Positions 60,269-64,000 of a DNA stretch of 64,000 bases are shown in pieces. Location of the stretch: NCBI GenBank assembly GCA_045646845.1, contig JAZRLO010000015.1:66605-130604 (forward strand). The letters are read 5' to 3'. The translations under genes were made by a program, and so were the position numbers. This DNA comes from HGM04593 sp045646845. GTDB taxonomy: Bacteria > Bacteroidota > Bacteroidia > Bacteroidales > Bacteroidaceae. Under the pieces are notes generated by a model. The model was not told where the DNA came from. It did no database searches and saw only the letters and a list, made by a program, of their open reading frames with translations. Every line of letters begins with the position of its first letter. Position 1 is the first letter of the stretch.

Positions 60269-62584
60269 TCAATATCCCGAATATTTTTCCATATTCTCCT
60301 CATACTCGGCCTTTCTCTCCTCTTCCCTCTCCCGTTTGGCGGCCTCTATATAATTTTCGAACGTATCTACCGACGTCTTGTTTACATACACCCTCACTCC
60401 ATTCATCTCATAGAGATAGACCTGCACATTCCCGGACTCGGGATAAAGCACGCTCTCTTTCCTGAACTGCTTGAACGACCTTTTGAGACCTTTTACGGCA
60501 TCCTTCAATTTATTCACCTTTCCACCGGTAAGAAATGCAATCGCATCGTCGTTGGCAAACTTGTATTCGACAACAAAATCCTTGAACATGATTGCATTGT
60601 CGAACTTGAATTTCTCAATCATTTCATCAAAGCCCGGGTCGCCGACCAAATCCCTTCTGATGTAGAACTGTCTCTTGCCGTCACTGTAATAATACAGTTC
60701 ATAGTTACTCTCCGACGGGTACGGAACAATGGAAGAGCGCATATTGTCAAATTCCCTCTTGGCGTTCTCAAGACTCTTCAGAGTCAATGAGCCGTATCCA
60801 CCGGAACCCTCGACATAATTCAGCGCGCCGGTGTATTCCGGATGGAGAGTTCTCATCACCTCCAATATGGAAGCGGCCGTTTCCAACTTGAAATCCTCGA
60901 ACCTCCCGTTCATGTCAATGTCATTGACAGAGCGCAAGGATATATATATGTCTTTTCCCCCATGTCTGTAATGATAGAGTACGGGATTCTGCTGCGACGG
61001 ATACGGCTTCATACTTGCCTTGACGTCATTGTATCTCTCCATGGCCTCCTCCATATCTTCGACGCTCAACGAAGAGGTATTGTTGCCGCTTCTGTCAAAA
61101 TAGCCGAGTGCATCGGCACAGTCAGGATGAATCATCTTGACCGCTTTTATCAACGGGAGTGCCGTTTTAAGCTTGTAATCCTCTATTTTCCCGTCAATAT
61201 CAAAATTGTCAACGGAACTCTTGTCCAGACAATAGAATTCGTATCCATTCTTGGGATAAGAATAGGCCATATGATTGCTCTCCGATGGATAAGGACTGAA
61301 GTTGTTCCTCAATGCGGCATATCTGCCGCGGAGAGACTCCAGTTCCTCTAAAGAGGTATTGCCTGCACTACCGCCCGAGAGATACCTCATAGCCCCTTCG
61401 TTTCCGGGCAGCACCGCCTGTATAAACTCTTCAACAGGCATCGCGTCCCTGCACAATATCGCATCGGCAGCCTTTTCTATCTGCTCCATATGCTCCGGCA
61501 GTATATACACCTTTTCAGTAGAACTCTCGAACTTACGGTTTACGCATCCGGCATCTATGTAGCTCGCCTGATCGTATATGCTCATTATTATATAATACGC
61601 ACTGTATTGATTGTCGTATTTGATACAGCCGTATTTGTCGTTGCTGTAAGCATTGGAATATATTCTGTTTCCGAACTCCAGGTCCGATGTCAGCCGTTCG
61701 CAGACCTGGGAGGAGAGTTCCGCTGCACCCTTGTCGGTAAGCGTCATCAGCTCTTGCAGGTATTCATAACTCACATAGCCCGATTGGCTGAAATCGTAAC
61801 CGCCGAGCCTGTCAAAATCGACGCCAGAGTAGCGGAGTATGGCCGTGCGCGCATAGTCAACAAGAGGTACGCTGTCAACCCGGACAAAAACAAGCCTTTT
61901 TTCCAAATCGCCCCGGCTCAGAGTTCCGGTCGCATACTTCTTTGAGAGTTCCACAAGGGCTGGAGGCGTAGATTTTTCCTTGCTGCTTATATTGATACGG
62001 ACTCCATTCTGGAATGTTGCCGTCAGGCCATTGAAGTTCCATTTTCCGGTAAACTTGCCGTTCTGTGTAAACGAACCGCTATACTTCACATCGCTGTATC
62101 CATTATATACCGAACAGGAGTATGCGCCCACCGGCACACCCTTCTTGAAATTTGCATTCAGCGCACTCTTTCGCACACTACACCGCACTACAAACGCGCC
62201 ATCGGGCACACCTTTGGTGAATTTTCCTGCAATCGAAGCCACAGAGTTTTCTGTGGAATTGCGGTTCTTGAGCGAGACATTACAGTTGGACTTCAGCGCA
62301 CCGTCAAGCAAACCTCTCTTGAAATTGGCATTCAAAGAGAAGCGCGCGGTCATGGAGTAATATGAATACTTCTCGTCCTTACTGCAGTTGGCCGTAAACG
62401 CACCGTCTTTCAGATGGTAGCCGTCATCACCGACAACATAGCTGTATGACGCTTTGCCGTACAGATAAGGAGCATTGTTCAGGAAGCTGACTCTGTTCGC
62501 ATACTCCGAACTTATTCTATGACGTTGTGCTGCGGCACATGCCGGGCACAAAAGCAACAGCAGCGCACAAAGCAATGGTTTCAT
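60269..62584 (-). CDS. Exported repeat protein of unknown function (MORN-like region plus ~94-residue tandem units)
   Basis: A 771-residue protein read from the ATG complementary to 62582-62584. A signal peptide of ~20 residues is followed by residues ~35-200 of short beta repeats with the pattern NFKKGVPVGAYSC, KFTKGVPDGAFVV, resembling MORN/YwqK antitoxin-like repeats. From ~340 on there are at least four copies of a ~94-residue unit: a strand (SPYPSESN...Y.Y, F YxLDKSSVD), helices (IEDYKLKTALPLIKAVKMIH) and a Ser/Gly linker with LEELESLRGRYAALRN. YPSES-type unit starts are near residues 432, 528, 622 and 714, the last cut short, ending in a Glu/Lys-rich tail. No catalytic motif and no T9SS domain. 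The gene lies 35 nt downstream of dusB on the same strand. Confidence 0.7.
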   Translation of the reverse strand: MKPLLCALLLLLCPACAAAQRHRISSEYANRVSFLNNAPYLYGKASYSYVVGDDGYHLKDGAFTANCSKDEKYSYYSMTARFSLNANFKRGLLDGALKSNCNVSLKNRNSTENSVASIAGKFTKGVPDGAFVVRCSVRKSALNANFKKGVPVGAYSCSVYNGYSDVKYSGSFTQNGKFTGKWNFNGLTATFQNGVRINISSKEKSTPPALVELSKKYATGTLSRGDLEKRLVFVRVDSVPLVDYARTAILRYSGVDFDRLGGYDFSQSGYVSYEYLQELMTLTDKGAAELSSQVCERLTSDLEFGNRIYSNAYSNDKYGCIKYDNQYSAYYIIMSIYDQASYIDAGCVNRKFESSTEKVYILPEHMEQIEKAADAILCRDAMPVEEFIQAVLPGNEGAMRYLSGGSAGNTSLEELESLRGRYAALRNNFSPYPSESNHMAYSYPKNGYEFYCLDKSSVDNFDIDGKIEDYKLKTALPLIKAVKMIHPDCADALGYFDRSGNNTSSLSVEDMEEAMERYNDVKASMKPYPSQQNPVLYHYRHGGKDIYISLRSVNDIDMNGRFEDFKLETAASILEVMRTLHPEYTGALNYVEGSGGYGSLTLKSLENAKREFDNMRSSIVPYPSESNYELYYYSDGKRQFYIRRDLVGDPGFDEMIEKFKFDNAIMFKDFVVEYKFANDDAIAFLTGGKVNKLKDAVKGLKRSFKQFRKESVLYPESGNVQVYLYEMNGVRVYVNKTSVDTFENYIEAAKREREEERKAEYEENMEKYSGY

Positions 62585-62619
62585 TCTAAAGGATAAATCA
62601 GCGGAAAGCATATTTAGAA

Positions 62620-63627
62620 TTACATTTTTATACAACAATCATCATTCCCGCCGTATGTCTCCACAATACGGTCAAGTATCACCATCAGTTCGTCAACCTT
62701 TTCGGCACGGAGCATCTCTATGCGCAGGGGGCGGAAGTCGGGAAGCCCTTTGAGCAACGGAGTCGCGGCAAGATGACGGCGCACATGAAGGATTCCCGGA
62801 CGCTCGCCAAGCCACTCGACGCTGTCGCGCACCTGCTCACGCAAAATATCCATGCACTCCTTGAATGTGAACGGCACAGCAGGCTCCCCGTTTATGAGAT
62901 AATGCTTGACATCGCGGAATATCCAGGGCTGGCCGAAGCTTGCACGGCCTATCATCACCGCATCGACGCCATACTTGTCGAAGCACTCTTTGGCACGTTC
63001 GGGTGTTTTAACGTCACCGTTTCCTATGATGGGTATGTGCATTCTTGGGTTCTCCTTGATTTTGCCGATTAGCGTCCAGTCGGCATCGCCGGTGTACATC
63101 TGCGCGCGCGTGCGGCCATGAACCGTAAGCGCGGCTATTCCGCAATCCTGCAACCGCTCGGCAAGATCAACTATACATTTACTGTTCTCGTCCCAGCCCA
63201 AGCGGGTCTTAACGGTAACGGGGATGTTCACAGCATCTACAACGGCTTTTGTAATCTCAAGCAACTTTGGGATATTCTGCAACATGCCGGCTCCGCAGCC
63301 CTTGCGTGCCACCTTCTTTACCGGGCAACCGAAATTGATGTCAAGAATATCGGGGCGCGCAAGTTCCACACGCTTTGCGGCCTCAACCATAGGTTCTACC
63401 TCATTGCCATATATCTGTATGGCCACAGGACGCTCCCGGTCATGGATATTGAGCTTGCGCACGGTGCTGTTTATGTCGCGTATGAGAGCATCGCTCGAAA
63501 CGAACTCGGTATATACCATATCAACCCCGAAACGCTTGCACAGAAGGCGGAACGCCTCGTCTGTCACATCCTCCATCGGAGCAAGAAAGATGGGATATTT
63601 CCCGAACTCTATATTGGCAATCTTCAT
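62620..63627 (-). CDS. dusB: tRNA-dihydrouridine synthase (DusB-like)
   Basis: A 335-residue FMN enzyme that reduces uridines to dihydrouridine in tRNA D-loops. The TIM-barrel start FLAPMEDVTDEAFR, the catalytic Cys101 in NFGCPVKKVARKGCGAGML, the tRNA/FMN block VKTRLGWDE, VHGRTRAQMYTGDADW and GNGDV, and IGRASFGQPWIF are present. Which uridines it modifies is not seen. It shares a fully overlapping divergent promoter with the U32 gene. Confidence 0.95.
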   Translation of the reverse strand: MKIANIEFGKYPIFLAPMEDVTDEAFRLLCKRFGVDMVYTEFVSSDALIRDINSTVRKLNIHDRERPVAIQIYGNEVEPMVEAAKRVELARPDILDINFGCPVKKVARKGCGAGMLQNIPKLLEITKAVVDAVNIPVTVKTRLGWDENSKCIVDLAERLQDCGIAALTVHGRTRAQMYTGDADWTLIGKIKENPRMHIPIIGNGDVKTPERAKECFDKYGVDAVMIGRASFGQPWIFRDVKHYLINGEPAVPFTFKECMDILREQVRDSVEWLGERPGILHVRRHLAATPLLKGLPDFRPLRIEMLRAEKVDELMVILDRIVETYGGNDDCCIKM

Positions 63628-63648
63628 TATCTAATAATATGCTTTGAG

Positions 63649-63679
63649 TTTGTTATTTCCTTGCAAAGATATATCTTTG
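63649..63679 (+). promoter_or_regulatory. Promoter of the U32 peptidase-like gene (plus strand)
   Basis: TTTG at 63649-63652, 19-nt spacer, TATCTTTG at 63672-63679, exact at both elements. Start near 63686; the leader of ~140 nt includes palindromic repeat copy 2. Confidence 0.8.
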
Positions 63680-63694
63680 TAGAGAAATTACAAA
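63664..63694 (-). promoter_or_regulatory. Promoter of dusB (minus strand)
   Basis: Minus strand: TTTG (63694-63691), 19-nt spacer, TATCTTTG (63671-63664), exact at both elements. It is the mirror image of the plus-strand promoter; the two -7 boxes form the perfect 16-bp palindrome 63664-63679. Confidence 0.85.
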
Positions 63695-63726
63695 CAGTAG
63701 ACACTTTTACATAGACAAGTATTCAT

Positions 63727-63788
63727 GTCATACTGGGCAACGCGAAGTATCTCGCAAATACAGATTCTTCACATCCGTTCAGAATGAC
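63727..63788 (+). repeat. Dispersed palindromic repeat, copy 2
   Basis: Second copy of the element at 44319-44389: left arm GTCATACTGGGC...GAAGTATCTC (63727-63753), right arm GATTCTTC...CAGAATGAC (63763-63788), in the same orientation and again in the 5' leader of a rightward gene. Confidence 0.8.
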
Positions 63789-63824
63789 AAATACACGATT
63801 CCGTTATTTCCAACTGCATCAACC

Positions 63825-64000
63825 ATGAACTACAAAAGAAGCGATTTTGAGATAATGGCACCTGTGGGTTCACGCGAGAGCCTCGCGGCAGCCATACAGG
63901 CAGGAGCAAACTCCATCTACTTTGGTATCGAGCACCTTAACATGCGCGCCCACTCGGCAAGTGCATTCTCTATAAACGACCTGCGCGAGATTGCAGAAAT
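63825..64000 (+). CDS. U32-family peptidase/tRNA hydroxylation-type protein, 5' part
   Basis: From ATG 63825 to the right edge, 58 codons. The start MNYKRSDFEIMAPVGSRESL, then AAIQAGANSIYFGIEHLNMR, is the typical N-terminus of the U32 family (TrhP/YegQ, RlhA), a set of proteins that hydroxylate tRNA or rRNA and were first annotated as collagenase-like peptidases. The rest lies outside the window. The shared promoter with dusB couples two likely RNA-modification genes. Confidence 0.85.
   Translation, partial: MNYKRSDFEIMAPVGSRESLAAAIQAGANSIYFGIEHLNMRAHSASAFSINDLREIAE

Overview
The window is a stretch of ordinary, densely packed chromosome from a Bacteroidota bacterium, most likely order Bacteroidales (Prevotellaceae- or Muribaculaceae-like; I cannot name a species from sequence alone). 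Signs of this are SusC/SusD-type outer-membrane proteins, a type IX secretion (T9SS) translocon gene (sprA) and a matching T9SS sorting domain on a secreted glycosidase, many lipoproteins with short lipoboxes, DUF4271 next to a HemD-like protein, absence of purine-rich ribosome-binding sites, and about a dozen close or exact matches to the Bacteroidetes promoter form TTTG-(18-20 nt)-TAnnTTTG. No phage, insertion sequence, CRISPR array or rRNA operon was seen.

Layout. 1-2.3 kb: 3' part of sprA, an L,D-transpeptidase, and tRNA-Arg(CCU) on the minus strand. 2.3-8.4 kb: a TPR protein, a small AraC-type regulator with an AlkD-like protein, then a fur-purA-zinc metallopeptidase-hisS run. 8.4-16 kb: a DUF4878-like lipoprotein, a WG-repeat protein, pta-ackA behind a textbook promoter, a lipoprotein, and the CCA-adding enzyme (neither tRNA in the window encodes its CCA end). 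16-21 kb: a TolC-like protein, then on the minus strand lpxH, a glycosyltransferase-radC-DUF59 cluster and efp. 21-29 kb: a three-gene RND efflux operon and a TonB-dependent receptor. 29-32 kb: two-subunit 2-oxoacid:ferredoxin oxidoreductase (korAB). 32-42 kb: a compact glycan-utilisation locus, SusC-SusD-GH85 endo-beta-N-acetylglucosaminidase, which points to N-glycans as food. 42-49 kb: NhaC antiporter, rpsO, typA, a thioredoxin-fold lipoprotein without the CXXC pair, and comM. 49-53.4 kb: a tightly overlapping housekeeping run (M48 peptidase, LOG protein, DUF4271, HemD-like, rnpA, yidD, TatD-like). 53.4-56 kb: a three-gene sugar-modification cassette (FdtA-like cupin, GNAT/FemAB-like acyltransferase, DegT aminotransferase), then tRNA-Gln(UUG). 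56-58.7 kb: transporter-mtnN-luxS on the minus strand from one strong promoter. 58.9-64 kb: an acyltransferase, a large repeat protein of unknown function, a tRNA-dihydrouridine synthase, and the start of a U32 peptidase-family gene.

The GH85 enzyme carries a C-terminal T9SS signal and SprA is the T9SS outer-membrane pore, so the window holds both a cargo and part of its exporter. The least explained items are: the 771-residue protein at 60269-62584 with about four and a half copies of a 94-residue unit; the fully dyad-symmetric, mutually overlapping divergent promoters between dusB and the U32 gene (63649-63694); a dispersed palindromic repeat seen twice; and an 88-bp tandem duplication after comM. 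I did not find a clear, entirely new multi-gene system.
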